The notes beneath the pieces are model-generated. The model did no database searches and was not told where the DNA came from. It worked only from the letters and a program-made list of their open reading frames with translations. Below, piece after piece: positions 7,676 to 15,956 of a stretch of 41,545 nt of DNA. Source of the DNA: an uncultured Solirubrobacterales bacterium (GTDB lineage Bacteria; Actinomycetota; Thermoleophilia; Solirubrobacterales; Thermoleophilaceae). The position numbers and the translations under genes were made by a program. The stretch covers positions 1 to 41,545 of the forward strand of contig CADCVU010000012.1 in NCBI GenBank assembly GCA_902806245.1, in the 5' to 3' direction. Positions within the stretch are counted from its first letter, which is position 1. The number at the start of each line of letters is the position of its first letter.

Positions 7676-9214
7676 ATGACCCAGCTCGACGCACCCACGG
7701 CACCCACCGAGGCGGACCCGCTCCCCGACCACGCACGCATCGCCATCGTCGGTGCGGGGTTCTCGGGCCTCGCCCTCGGGATGCGCCTGCTCGAGGAGGG
7801 GATGTACGACTTCGTCGTGCTCGAGCGCGCGCGCGACGTCGGCGGCACGTGGCGCGACAACACGTATCCCGGCTGCGCCTGCGACGTCCCGTCGCACCTC
7901 TACTCGTTCTCGTTCGCGCCCAACCCCGACTGGAGCCGCACCTACTCGGAGCAGCCGGAGATCTACGAGTACATCCGCCGCACCGCGGCCGAGCGAGGGG
8001 TCGACTCCTACGTGCGCTTCGGTCACGAGGTGCAGGGATCGCGCTGGGACGAGGATGCGCAGCACTGGCACATCGCGACGTCCTCGGGAGAGCTCACGGC
8101 CAACTACCTCGTGTCGGCCATGGGGCCGCTGAGCGCTCCCGCCTGGCCCGAGGTCGAAGGGCTCGACTCCTTCGAGGGGAAGATCTTCCACTCGGCGGAG
8201 TGGGATCACGAGCACGACCTCAACGGCGAGCGCGTCGGTGTGATCGGCACGGGGGCCTCGGCGATCCAGTTCGTACCGGAGATCCAGCCGCAGGTGGGCC
8301 GGCTGCACGTCTACCAGCGCACGCCGCCGTGGATCCTGCCGCGCCCCGACCGGGCCACCACCCGGCTCGAGCGGCGCGCCTACCGGCGCTTCCCGTGGCT
8401 CCAGAAGCTCACGCGAACGCTCGTCTACTGGCGCCAGGAGCTTCTGATGGTGCCCGGCCTCGTCTACCGACCGCAGATCATGAAGGCGGCCGAGGTGGCC
8501 TCGCGCTGGCACCTGCGCCGCCACGTGCGCGACGAGAAGCTGCGCGAGGAGCTGACTCCCGCCTACCGCCTCGGCTGCAAGCGCATCCTCATCTCCGACG
8601 AGTGGTACCCGGCGCTCGCGTCCGACAACGTCGAGGTCGTGCACTCGGGCATCGAGGAGGTTCGCGCGCACTCGATCGTCACCGCGGACGGGACCGAGCG
8701 CGAGATCGACACGATCATCCTCGGTACCGGCTTTCGCGCCACCGACATGGTCGGCTCCGAGCACATCTACGGGCGCGACGGCCGCAGCCTCCGCGAGACC
8801 TGGCAGGGCAGCCCGCAGGCCCACCTGGGGACGACCGTCGCCGGCTTTCCCAACCTGTTCCTGCTCGTAGGGCCGAACCTCGGTCCTGGCCACACGTCGG
8901 TCGTCTTCTACACGGAGTCGCAGGTGCGCTACCTGCTCGAGACCCTCAAGGCGCTCGAGCAGCGTGAGGCCACGAGCTTCGAGGTCCGCAAGGACGTGCA
9001 GGACGCCTACAACGCCGATCTCCAGGAGCGCATGCGCAAGACGGTCTGGACGACGGGCGGCTGCAACAGCTGGTACCTCGACGAGACCGGCAAGAACACC
9101 ACCCTGTGGCCGGGCTTCTCGTGGGAGCTGCGGCTGCGCACGCGGAGCTTCGACGAGACCGAGCACACGCTGCAGCGCGGCGGCTCGCGAGACCGCGCCG
9201 CGGCGGTCGCCTGA
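7676..9214 (+). CDS. flavin-containing Baeyer-Villiger-type monooxygenase
   Basis: The 512-residue protein has an N-terminal FAD motif IVGAGFSGL (about residues 24-32). The Baeyer-Villiger signature F-x-G-x3-H-x3-W is seen as FEGKIFHSAEW (166-176), and a second Rossmann motif for NADPH is GVIGTGASAIQ (188-198). GGTWRDNTYPGCACDVPSHLY (written as GGTWRDN and YPGCACDVPSHLY) is typical of the family. These enzymes use NADPH and O2 to insert oxygen next to a carbonyl, making esters or lactones. The start ATG at 7676 has only a weak ribosome site. Family assignment is firm; substrate is unknown but plausibly shared with the divergent dehydrogenase. Confidence 0.93.
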   Translation: MTQLDAPTAPTEADPLPDHARIAIVGAGFSGLALGMRLLEEGMYDFVVLERARDVGGTWRDNTYPGCACDVPSHLYSFSFAPNPDWSRTYSEQPEIYEYIRRTAAERGVDSYVRFGHEVQGSRWDEDAQHWHIATSSGELTANYLVSAMGPLSAPAWPEVEGLDSFEGKIFHSAEWDHEHDLNGERVGVIGTGASAIQFVPEIQPQVGRLHVYQRTPPWILPRPDRATTRLERRAYRRFPWLQKLTRTLVYWRQELLMVPGLVYRPQIMKAAEVASRWHLRRHVRDEKLREELTPAYRLGCKRILISDEWYPALASDNVEVVHSGIEEVRAHSIVTADGTEREIDTIILGTGFRATDMVGSEHIYGRDGRSLRETWQGSPQAHLGTTVAGFPNLFLLVGPNLGPGHTSVVFYTESQVRYLLETLKALEQREATSFEVRKDVQDAYNADLQERMRKTVWTTGGCNSWYLDETGKNTTLWPGFSWELRLRTRSFDETEHTLQRGGSRDRAAAVA

Positions 9215-9252
9215 GGCACCAGCGCGAGCGCCGCGCCGCGGCCTTCGATCCG

Positions 9253-10725
9253 TCAGGTCACCGCGAGCACGAGTACCGCGGCGTCGTCCTCGACGGGCCG
9301 CGGCGAGGCGTCGATCACCGCGCGCTGTATCGCGCGAGCGGTCGCGGCCGCGGAGCCACCGCGAGCGGCGCGGACCGCAGCTCGGACCCCGTCCGCTCCG
9401 AACGCTCCTCCCGAGGCGGTGCGGCGCTCCGAGATGCCGTCGGTGAGCAGGATCAGGCGCTCTCCCGGCCGCATGACACGGCCGTCGGGCCGCAGCTCCT
9501 GGCCGGTGGGCGCACGCCCGAAGGCGGGAACCGTCGTGCCCTCGAGCTCGGCGAGGCTGCCGTCCTCGCCCACCAGGAGCGGCGGCGGGTGGCCGCAGTT
9601 CACCCATCTCAGATAGCTCGTCGGCGCGTGCCAGTGGGCGACGACGCCGGTCGCCGAGAAGTCCGGCGCCCCGATCCGGTCGACGACCTCGTTCATGTCG
9701 CGGACCGCCTGCTCGATGTCCCCGCCGGTTCGCCGCGCCGCGCGCAGAGCTCCGAGGAGGACCGACGACAGTGCCGCCGCCTTCGGTCCGGTGCCCGAGG
9801 CATCGGCGATGGCGAGCCAGGCCCCGTCGCGGTTCTCGACGTGGTCGAACCAGTCGCCGCCGACGTCGTAGCTCGGCAGGAGGCTCCCCGCGAGCTCACC
9901 TCCGGCGATCCGCGCGTGGCGGGGAGGGAGGAGGTTGAGCTGGATCTCCGCGGCCGGGCTCGTCTCTCGGCGGCGGCGCGCGACCTCGAACACGTCGGTG
10001 TACGCACCCGCGAGCTCGAGCGCGGCGGTCCCCTGGCGCGCGAGCTCGGCCAGCGGCTCGCGAGGCGCCCTGAGCGCGAGCAGCACGCCGAGCGCCCGGC
10101 CGCGGAGCCACATCGGGACCGGAACGCAGCCGGGCAGCATCGACTGGACGCGGTCGTCGAGCTCGGTGAGCGCGTCGGGGGCGATCTCGGGGCCGACGGC
10201 GAGCGGACCCTCGAGGTGCGGGGGAAAGTCCTCGGAGCCCGCGAGCCGCCGCAGGTGCGAGCCGTCGATGTCGATCACGTACAGCGCCACGGAGACGCCC
10301 GCGATGCGCCGTGCCTCGGCCACGAGCTGATCGGCCACGAGATGGGGAGGTACCTCGTTGAGCACCTCGGTCGCGTCGAGCACCAGCGGGTCGCTGGCGC
10401 CGAGGCGGCCCGCGGGGCGCAGCTCGCCGAGCTCGGCCGCCCTGAGCTCGCTCGCGCCGGCGGGCGGCGCGATGACGAGTCCGTCGCTGCGCGGCGAGGG
10501 CCCCAAAGGTTCCATCGCGACCGCTGACCGCGCCTCGAGAGCTCCCATCAGGTCCTGGCGGGCCGGGAAGTGACGAAACAACGTCGAGCGCCCCAGGCCG
10601 CTTGTCGTCGCCACCTCACGCAGGCTCGCCTTCGGATTGGCGGCGAACACCGCGGCGGCGACGTTGAGGATCCGCTCGCGGTTGCGGCGGGCGTCCGCGC
10701 GGCGGCGCGTGTCGCAGCCGCTCAT
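9253..10725 (-). CDS. TetR-type HTH fused to GAF-like and SpoIIE/PP2C phosphatase domains
   Basis: The protein has 490 residues from the ATG at 10725, where the HTH begins as in TetR proteins. Residues 9-57 form a TetR N-terminal domain (RILNVAAAVFAA, LREVATTSGLGRSTLFRHFP). Residues about 117-247 form a GAF-like sensor with SVALYVIDIDGSHLRRLAG. Residues about 255-490 form a SpoIIE/RsbU PP2C phosphatase with metal-site motifs GGDWFD, IADASGTG, LLTDGISE and DDAAVLV. The TetR ligand domain is absent. RsbU-type phosphatases activate sigma factors by dephosphorylating anti-anti-sigma proteins; here the phosphatase could sit on DNA. It is divergent from the TM-helix/aquaporin operon, and a longer paralogue at 26919-28982 adjoins a paralogous operon. 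Confidence 0.88.
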   Translation of the reverse strand: MSGCDTRRRADARRNRERILNVAAAVFAANPKASLREVATTSGLGRSTLFRHFPARQDLMGALEARSAVAMEPLGPSPRSDGLVIAPPAGASELRAAELGELRPAGRLGASDPLVLDATEVLNEVPPHLVADQLVAEARRIAGVSVALYVIDIDGSHLRRLAGSEDFPPHLEGPLAVGPEIAPDALTELDDRVQSMLPGCVPVPMWLRGRALGVLLALRAPREPLAELARQGTAALELAGAYTDVFEVARRRRETSPAAEIQLNLLPPRHARIAGGELAGSLLPSYDVGGDWFDHVENRDGAWLAIADASGTGPKAAALSSVLLGALRAARRTGGDIEQAVRDMNEVVDRIGAPDFSATGVVAHWHAPTSYLRWVNCGHPPPLLVGEDGSLAELEGTTVPAFGRAPTGQELRPDGRVMRPGERLILLTDGISERRTASGGAFGADGVRAAVRAARGGSAAATARAIQRAVIDASPRPVEDDAAVLVLAVT

Positions 10726-10877
10726 CGCTCTCGACGCGTCGTCCGGGCGGCCTCGGTCGTCGTCGTTCGTCCGGTCGATAAGGCTCACCGCCGAGGTTGA
10801 TGCGTCCCAATTAGCCCTCGCCGAGGCTATCGGACGGGAAACTGAGACTTTCTCGGGCCAGAGCCGGCGCTCGGGCG

Positions 10878-10902
10878 GTCTACGACGCTCCACTTCGGGT
10901 AT
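10878..10902 (+). promoter_or_regulatory. sigma-B-like promoter of the TM-helix/aquaporin operon
   Basis: GTCT at 10878-10881, a 15-base spacer, then GGGTAT at 10897-10902 fits the actinobacterial general-stress pattern GNNT-N14-16-GGGTAY. It lies 66 bases before the TTG start of the downstream gene. The neighbouring regulator has an RsbU-type phosphatase domain, the class that controls such sigma factors. Assignment is by consensus match only. Confidence 0.5.
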
Positions 10903-10967
10903 AAGTCGCACCACATCGCGGCCTCCAGGCTGCGCACGCCGCTTCCCGAGACCTAAGGAGTCCCACT

Positions 10968-11876
10968 TTGAACGCCAGCGACACGCTGAACAACCTGCTC
11001 AACACGGTTCTCCAGGCCATCCCGACGATCGTCGTCTTCCTGCTGATCCTTCTCGTCGGTTACGTGGTCGCACGGGTCCTGCGGACGATCACCGCTCGGC
11101 TGCTGAGCCGGGTCGGCCTGGACCGGACGCTGCACAACAACGAGTACGGCCAGTACGCCGAGCGGGTCAGTCCCGGCTCCAGTCCCTCGCGGCTGATCGG
11201 CACCGTCGTCTTCTTCTTCGTACTGCTCGGTGCGCTTTCGGTGGCCATCTCCTACACCGGCAACCCCGGGCTGACCTCGCTGCTCGAGGGCGTGTACGGC
11301 TACCTGCCGAAGATCGTCGCCGCCATCCTGATCTTCGTCATCGCGGCCGCAGCGTCGGCCGCGCTCGGCGGGCTCGTGCAGCGCACGATGGGCGACACCC
11401 CGACGGGCAGCATCGTGAAGACCGTGGTGCCGGGCCTGATCATGGTCATTGCCGGGTTCATGATCCTCGACCAGCTCGAGATCGCTCCCGAGATCGTCCC
11501 GATCGCCTTCCAGGCGCTGCTCTACGGCCTGGCCGGAGCTCTCGCCCTGGCCTTCGGCCTCGGAGGACGGGACGTCGCCAGCAGGATGATCAACGACGCC
11601 TACGAGAAGGGCCAGGAGAAGCGCAGCGAGGTCCGCCGCGACTACGAGCTCGGCAAGGACCGCGGCCAGCAGGACGCCGAACAGGCCAAGCAGAGGGCGC
11701 AGCGCGAGCACGCCGCCCGCGGCGGAAGCCCGGGCGGAGGCCAGGAGCAGACCCAGCGCGGTGGAATCGAGCAGCCGGCGCCCGGCCGCGGGCGCCTGCA
11801 GGAGGACCCGACGCGTCAGGCCTCCAGAGGTGGCGAGGGCGGTCAGGGCCAGCCTCCGGCCGGCGGTCGGCGCTAG
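10968..11876 (+). CDS. TM-helix (MscS-type) membrane protein with charged C-terminal tail
   Basis: The 302-residue protein begins at TTG 10968, with AAGGAG 7 bases upstream. Four hydrophobic segments are visible: ILLVGYVVARVLRTI, LIGTVVFFFVLLGALSV, KIVAAILIFVIAAAASAALGG (segment near residue 115) and VPIAFQALLYGLAGALALAFGLGG. The GLGGRDVASRMINDAYEKGQ end and RTMGDTPTG loop are typical of conserved-TM-helix (PF05552-like) relatives of MscS. There is no MscS beta domain; a long Gln/Glu/Arg/Gly tail of about 90 residues follows. A role in sensing membrane tension or osmotic change is inferred. Its paralogue is at 24137-24991. It is first in a probable operon with the aquaporin. Confidence 0.85.
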   Translation: MNASDTLNNLLNTVLQAIPTIVVFLLILLVGYVVARVLRTITARLLSRVGLDRTLHNNEYGQYAERVSPGSSPSRLIGTVVFFFVLLGALSVAISYTGNPGLTSLLEGVYGYLPKIVAAILIFVIAAAASAALGGLVQRTMGDTPTGSIVKTVVPGLIMVIAGFMILDQLEIAPEIVPIAFQALLYGLAGALALAFGLGGRDVASRMINDAYEKGQEKRSEVRRDYELGKDRGQQDAEQAKQRAQREHAARGGSPGGGQEQTQRGGIEQPAPGRGRLQEDPTRQASRGGEGGQGQPPAGGRR

Positions 11877-11919
11877 CGACCGTCGCGCCGGGCGTCGGAA
11901 CGGATAGTGATCGCCCGGC

Positions 11920-12717
11920 GTGGCTGACCGCGACGGGGGTGGCAGGGTCGAGCCCGGTGCGGGGCCGAGCTCGACCGGCCTCTACGGGACCGACGTCGGC
12001 GCGAACATGGCGCGGACGGCGGTTGCCGAGCTCGTCGGTACCTTCGTCCTCGTACTCACCGGCATCGCCGTGGCGATCGCCGCCCTGCTCGACCGCCCGA
12101 CGGCCGGTGGAGGCTACGACTCGCTCGCGGTGGCGCTGGCCTTCGGCGTCGCGCTCGTCGCGGTGGTGGCGGCGATCGGGCACGTCTCCGGGGCGCACGT
12201 CAACCCGGCGGTGACGACCGCCCTGGCGGCCACCGGGAAGCTGCCGTGGAAGTACGTTCCCGCCTACGTGGCGGCCCAGTTCGCCGGGGCGATCCTGGCG
12301 GCGCTCGTGGCCTGGGGGATCTTCGGCGACGAGTCGCGCACGAGCGCGGGCGGGTTCCTGGCCAGCACCGGACCGGCGACCGGCGTGTCGTCGGTCCAGG
12401 CCCTCCTCGTCGAGGTCGTGATCACGTTCATCCTGGTCTTCGTCGTCCTCTCGGTGGCAACCGATCCGAGGGTGGACGAGGGAGTCGCGCCGATCGCCGT
12501 CGGCTTTGCCCTCGCGTGCGGCGTGTTCATCGCGGGTCCGATCTCCGGCGGAGCGGTCAACCCCGCCAGGGCTCTCGGGCCGATGGTGGTCTCGGGCAAC
12601 CTCGAGAGCGTGTGGCTCTACGTCGTCGGCCCGGTGGTCGGAGGGGTCGCCGCGGCGCTCCTCTACGACAGGGTGCTGGCTTCGGCCAGCCCGCCCGGCG
12701 ACGAGCCCGAGACCTGA
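11920..12717 (+). CDS. MIP/aquaporin family channel
   Basis: The 265-residue protein carries both hallmark half-helix motifs, HVNPAVT and AVNPARA, plus ISGGAVNPARALGP and six hydrophobic helices, so it is a channel for water or small neutral solutes in the inner membrane. The N-terminal extension contains GLYGTDVGAN, nearly repeated (GLYGSDVGAD) in the paralogue at 25030-25917. The GTG start at 11920 lies 43 bases after the TM-helix gene. The AqpZ-versus-GlpF choice cannot be settled by eye. Co-location with a mechanosensitive-type protein points to osmotic adjustment. Confidence 0.93.
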   Translation: MADRDGGGRVEPGAGPSSTGLYGTDVGANMARTAVAELVGTFVLVLTGIAVAIAALLDRPTAGGGYDSLAVALAFGVALVAVVAAIGHVSGAHVNPAVTTALAATGKLPWKYVPAYVAAQFAGAILAALVAWGIFGDESRTSAGGFLASTGPATGVSSVQALLVEVVITFILVFVVLSVATDPRVDEGVAPIAVGFALACGVFIAGPISGGAVNPARALGPMVVSGNLESVWLYVVGPVVGGVAAALLYDRVLASASPPGDEPET

Positions 12718-12745
12718 ACCCGCGCTTCTGGGAGACTCCCGGCGC

Positions 12746-13741
12746 GTGACCTACGTCCTCCTCCTCGTCTCCTTCGTCCTCATCGTCGTCGGGGCGTTCT
12801 TCTTCACCAACTCCGTCGAGTGGGCGGGGGTGCGGCTCGGGCTCGCGCAGGGCGCGGTCGGGAGCCTGCTGGCCGCCGTGGCCACCGCGCTGCCGGAGTC
12901 GGTGATCCCGGTGATCGCGCTGATACAGGGCGGCTCGATGACGCAGCAGGAGATCGCCATCGGGGCGATCATCGGCGCGCCCTTCCTGCTCGGCACGCTC
13001 GCGATGGCCATCATCGGCTTCTCGGCCTACATGTACCGCAACCGGCGCGACCAGGACGAGCAGATCCGGTCAGAGGTGAAGACCGGCCAGCGGGACTTCG
13101 CCTTCTTCGTGGTCTTCTTCGGGCTGGCCATCCTCTTCGGCGCGCTCGGCCTCCCGACCGGCCTGCGCATCGCCGCGGCGGTCCTCTTCGTGCTCGCCTA
13201 CGTCGCTTACACGTACTGGACGGTCAAGCAGGGCAGGGGCGGCGAGGGCGAGCCCGACGCCCCGCTCTACTTCGACTGGACCCGCGACGACCCGCCCAAC
13301 AACTTCCAGCTGATCGCTCAGCTCGTCGTCTCGATCGCGGCGATCGTCGGCGGCGCCAACCTGTTCGTGGCGGAGATCGAATCCGTGGCCCTGAGCATCG
13401 GCGTGCCCATTCTCGTGCTCGCGCTCGTGCTCGCCCCGCTCGCCACCGAGCTGCCCGAGAAGCTCAACAGCGTGATCTGGGTGCGCGAGGGCAAGGACAG
13501 CCTGGCGCTCGGGAACATCACCGGGGCGATGGTCTTCCAGTCGACGCTGCCGGTGGCCTTCGGCATCGCCTTCACGTCGTGGGAGCTTCAGCCCGAGGCC
13601 ATCGTGGCCGGCATCGTCGGGCTCGTCGGGGGGTCGCTGGCCTGGTGGCGGCTGCACCAGCGCAGCTTCGGCGGTCGCTTTCAGCTCACCTGGCTCGCCC
13701 TCTTCATGGGCTTCGTCGTATACGCGCTCGTCGCGGGCTGA
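12746..13741 (+). CDS. sodium/calcium exchanger family membrane protein (CaCA superfamily)
   Basis: The 331-residue protein from GTG 12746 has the two-fold CaCA architecture: about ten hydrophobic segments with two acidic repeat motifs, alpha-1 ATALPESVIPVIALIQGG and alpha-2 LATELPEKLNSVIWVREG followed by LALGNITGAMVFQSTLPV. The family exchanges Ca2+ or other cations against Na+ or H+. In alpha-2 the usual GSNxFN-like element reads GAMVFQ, so ion preference is uncertain. It lies 28 bases after the aquaporin with GGGAG ahead of the start, so it is probably third in the cassette 1 operon. Cassette 2 lacks a counterpart. Confidence 0.85.
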   Translation: MTYVLLLVSFVLIVVGAFFFTNSVEWAGVRLGLAQGAVGSLLAAVATALPESVIPVIALIQGGSMTQQEIAIGAIIGAPFLLGTLAMAIIGFSAYMYRNRRDQDEQIRSEVKTGQRDFAFFVVFFGLAILFGALGLPTGLRIAAAVLFVLAYVAYTYWTVKQGRGGEGEPDAPLYFDWTRDDPPNNFQLIAQLVVSIAAIVGGANLFVAEIESVALSIGVPILVLALVLAPLATELPEKLNSVIWVREGKDSLALGNITGAMVFQSTLPVAFGIAFTSWELQPEAIVAGIVGLVGGSLAWWRLHQRSFGGRFQLTWLALFMGFVVYALVAG

Positions 13742-13797
13742 CGCGAGCGGCCGTCCCCGGCGCTCGCCGCCCGAGGCCCGGCTAGCATCCCCGCGCC

Positions 13798-14043
13798 ATG
13801 GACCAGCGGCGCGAACCTGTATTCCTCGAGACCGACCGCTACCGGATCGAGGGCAAGTTGACCCTGCCACGCGAGGGCTTTCGCAGCCGTCTCTCCGACT
13901 ACGTCAACCAGGGCGAGCGCGACTTCTTCTCGATCGAGGACGCGGCCGTCACTCCCCTCGACGGCTCGCGCGAGGCCCAGCAGGTCGGCTTCATGCTCGT
14001 GGCCCGGCGCCACGTGCGGCTCGTCATGCCGCTCGAGGTCTAG
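13798..14043 (+). CDS. small conserved actinobacterial protein (DUF6812-like)
   Basis: The 81-residue soluble protein has the pattern REPVFLETDRYRIEGKLTLP, then SRLSDYVNQGERDFFSIEDA, then a final beta-rich AQQVGFMLVARRHVRLVMP. I recall this layout from small actinobacterial proteins that begin with RREPVxLET. It has no catalytic motif and no membrane segment. Function unknown. Confidence 0.7.
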   Translation: MDQRREPVFLETDRYRIEGKLTLPREGFRSRLSDYVNQGERDFFSIEDAAVTPLDGSREAQQVGFMLVARRHVRLVMPLEV

Positions 14044-14120
14044 GGCTTGGGCGGGTAGCCCTCGATCGAGGTAGACGGCCACGCGTAGCGTCGCTTCCGG
14101 GTGGGTAGGCAACGCGAAGC

Positions 14121-14393
14121 ATGCAGAGCCTTCCTTCCGCACTCACCTTCCCCATCATCCTCGTCGCTGGCATTCTCGGCCAGAAGCTCGCCGCGAAGCT
14201 CTGGAGCCAGGCGTTCGGCGAGGCCCCTCCGGACACCGCGCAGCAGGACGTCCAATGGCCCGCCCTGCTCGGCGCTGCGGTGATCGAGGGAACGATGTAC
14301 AAGCTGCTGCGCATGCTGGCCGACCGGAGTCTGCGCAAGGCGGTCTTCGCGATGAGCAGCAACTGGCCGGGCGAGATCGGCGACGGCGAGTAG
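14121..14393 (+). CDS. DUF4235 family small membrane-associated protein
   Basis: The 90-residue protein has an N-terminal hydrophobic segment (LTFPIILVAGILGQKLAAKLW), a short polar loop (GEAPPDTAQQDVQWPALLGAA) and a second hydrophobic helix reaching GTMYKLLRMLADR. This matches the two-helix DUF4235 pattern common in actinobacteria. Function unknown. It lies 77 bases after the preceding small gene and converges on the C26 amidase gene. Confidence 0.75.
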   Translation: MQSLPSALTFPIILVAGILGQKLAAKLWSQAFGEAPPDTAQQDVQWPALLGAAVIEGTMYKLLRMLADRSLRKAVFAMSSNWPGEIGDGE

Positions 14394-14412
14394 CCGGGCG
14401 GGACAGCCGGTC

Positions 14413-15141
14413 CTAGGCGCCCGCTGGCACGCGGGCGCGTGAGGCCTCGACAAACGCCCCGATCACGCGGCTTCTCGCGTCGACTTCGGGGTGCCAGAGC
14501 GCCCCGAGCGCGAACCGCCGCTCGGGCAGCTCGATCGCCTCGACGACATCGTCCTCGACCGACCATCCGGTGGCCACGAGGCCCTCGCCGATCTCTGCGA
14601 GACCCTGATGGTGGTGTGAGCCGACCGTCGTCCGCTCGCCGCCGACGGCCTCGGCGGCCAGCGATCCCGACTCGAGGCGAACCTCGTGCCAGCAGAACAC
14701 GCCGGGCTCGAGGCGATGGCGATCGCTACCGAGCATGTCGGGGAGGTGGGGAACCAGCGTCCCGCCGGTGGCGACGTTGAGCAGCTGCATCCCGCGGCAG
14801 ATTCCGAGCAGGGGCAGGTCGCGCTCGAGCGCGCGGTGGGCGAGTGCGACCTCGAAACGGTCACGCGCCGGGTCGGTCCCGGTGACGCTCGGGTGCGGCG
14901 TGGCACCGTAGGTCAGGGGGTCGATGTCCGAGCCTCCGGCGAAGACCACGCCGTCGAGCAGGTCGAGCAGCTCGTCGGGTCGCTCGGCCACCGCGTCGTC
15001 TGCAGGCAACAGGATCGCCAGCCCGTCCGCCCGCTGGACCGATTCGGCGTAGGCGCGCGGGAGCATGCTCGCCGCGTCGTTCCAGACGCGATAGCTCACG
15101 TCCTCGACGGCGGCGCAGAGGCCGATGACCGGGCGTCTCAC
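14413..15141 (-). CDS. gamma-glutamyl-gamma-aminobutyrate hydrolase family (peptidase C26) protein
   Basis: The 242-residue class I glutamine-amidotransferase-like hydrolase carries the nucleophile elbow LLGICRGMQLLNVATGG with the catalytic Cys, VVFAGGSDIDPLTYG, and the His-Glu pair in LGALWHPEVD. Relatives (PuuD) cleave gamma-glutamyl amides in putrescine breakdown. No other putrescine genes are adjacent, so the true substrate is open. The start is GTG at 15141 (RRPVIGLCAAVEDVSY). Confidence 0.88.
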   Translation of the reverse strand: MRRPVIGLCAAVEDVSYRVWNDAASMLPRAYAESVQRADGLAILLPADDAVAERPDELLDLLDGVVFAGGSDIDPLTYGATPHPSVTGTDPARDRFEVALAHRALERDLPLLGICRGMQLLNVATGGTLVPHLPDMLGSDRHRLEPGVFCWHEVRLESGSLAAEAVGGERTTVGSHHHQGLAEIGEGLVATGWSVEDDVVEAIELPERRFALGALWHPEVDARSRVIGAFVEASRARVPAGA

Positions 15142-15192
15142 CCGGGCAACGCTAGCGCGCGGTCTGTCGCGCTCGTACTGCGGCGCGGTCAG

Positions 15193-15282
15193 CGGAGAGG
15201 GAGGGATTCGAACCCTCGAGGCAGGTCAACCCCGCCCACGCGATTTCCAATCGCGCTCCTTAAGCCACTCGGACACCTCTCC
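15193..15282 (-). tRNA. tRNA-Ser (anticodon GGA)
   Basis: This is a complete class II tRNA on the minus strand. The acceptor stem is GGAGAGG/CCTCTCC with discriminator G, the anticodon loop TTGGAAA with GGA at plus 15246-15248, and a long variable arm precedes the T arm GAGGG-TTCGAAT-CCCTC. CCA is not encoded; the trailer begins CTGA, as in the tRNA-Ser-like fragment at 38917-39007. Confidence 0.97.
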
Positions 15283-15312
15283 CGAGGACGGCAAGGCTAG
15301 ACGGTCGCCGGC

Positions 15313-15888
15313 TCAGAGCCCCAGCTCGCGCACGCCCTGCTCGTTCCAGCCGAGGTGGTGCGCGAGCTCGTGGCGCAGGGTGCGCTCGATCTGGCGGCCG
15401 AGGAGCTCGGGGTCGTGACCGAAGTCGCGCTCCAGGGTGTCCTGGTAGACGACGATCCGGTCCTCGTGGTGGTCGCTGGCGATCGTCCCGCCGAAGTAGT
15501 GCCCGTAGGCGCCCGCCTCGCGTCCGCGCTGCGAGACCACGACCGGCGTGTCGACGACGAGCTCGCGGAACTCGTCCGGCAGCCGGTCGATCGCCTCGCC
15601 GACGACCCGCTCGAAGTCGGTCGGCTCGCGACCGCGGGCCGGCCGCCGGGCGAGCTCCTCGCTGCGCTCGACCACGCGCTCGAACTCACCCTCCTCCATG
15701 CCTCGGCGTCCCCCGAGGGTCACGGTCGCCCACGCGGTCACGAGGACGAGCGCGAGTGCTCCGGCCACAAAGGCGACGAGCTCCCCCGCCCCCGAGAGCG
15801 ACGGCGGGTTGATCAGGAAGAGGATCGTCCCGACGACGAAGGCCGCGCCGCCGGCGGCGCGGAGGACGGGTTTGAGCGCTTCGAGCAC
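15313..15888 (-). CDS. zincin-like metallopeptidase with N-terminal membrane anchor
   Basis: The protein has 191 residues. Two hydrophobic segments near the N-terminus (AGGAAFVVGTILFLI and VAFVAGALALVLVTAWATV) anchor it. A soluble domain begins about residue 85 (FERVVGEAIDRLPDEF) and ends with the zinc-binding helix RTLRHELAHHLGWNEQGVRELGL (HELAHH plus downstream Glu), the PF06262-type minimal zincin. Those proteins usually lack the membrane part. Substrate unknown. It is adjacent to tRNA-Ser. Confidence 0.85.
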   Translation of the reverse strand: MLEALKPVLRAAGGAAFVVGTILFLINPPSLSGAGELVAFVAGALALVLVTAWATVTLGGRRGMEEGEFERVVERSEELARRPARGREPTDFERVVGEAIDRLPDEFRELVVDTPVVVSQRGREAGAYGHYFGGTIASDHHEDRIVVYQDTLERDFGHDPELLGRQIERTLRHELAHHLGWNEQGVRELGL

Positions 15889-15956
15889 CCAGCAAGGTTA
15901 GGCCGCGAACCAGGCCTGGCTTCCTCGGTCGCGCCCGGGACGCGACCTATACCGGT

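Noticed and set aside
8563-9607. Minus-strand 644-codon frame overlapping the monooxygenase
   Set aside because: It has no domain and repeated His/Arg/Gly-rich composition typical of GC-driven shadow frames; the plus-strand gene has catalytic motifs.
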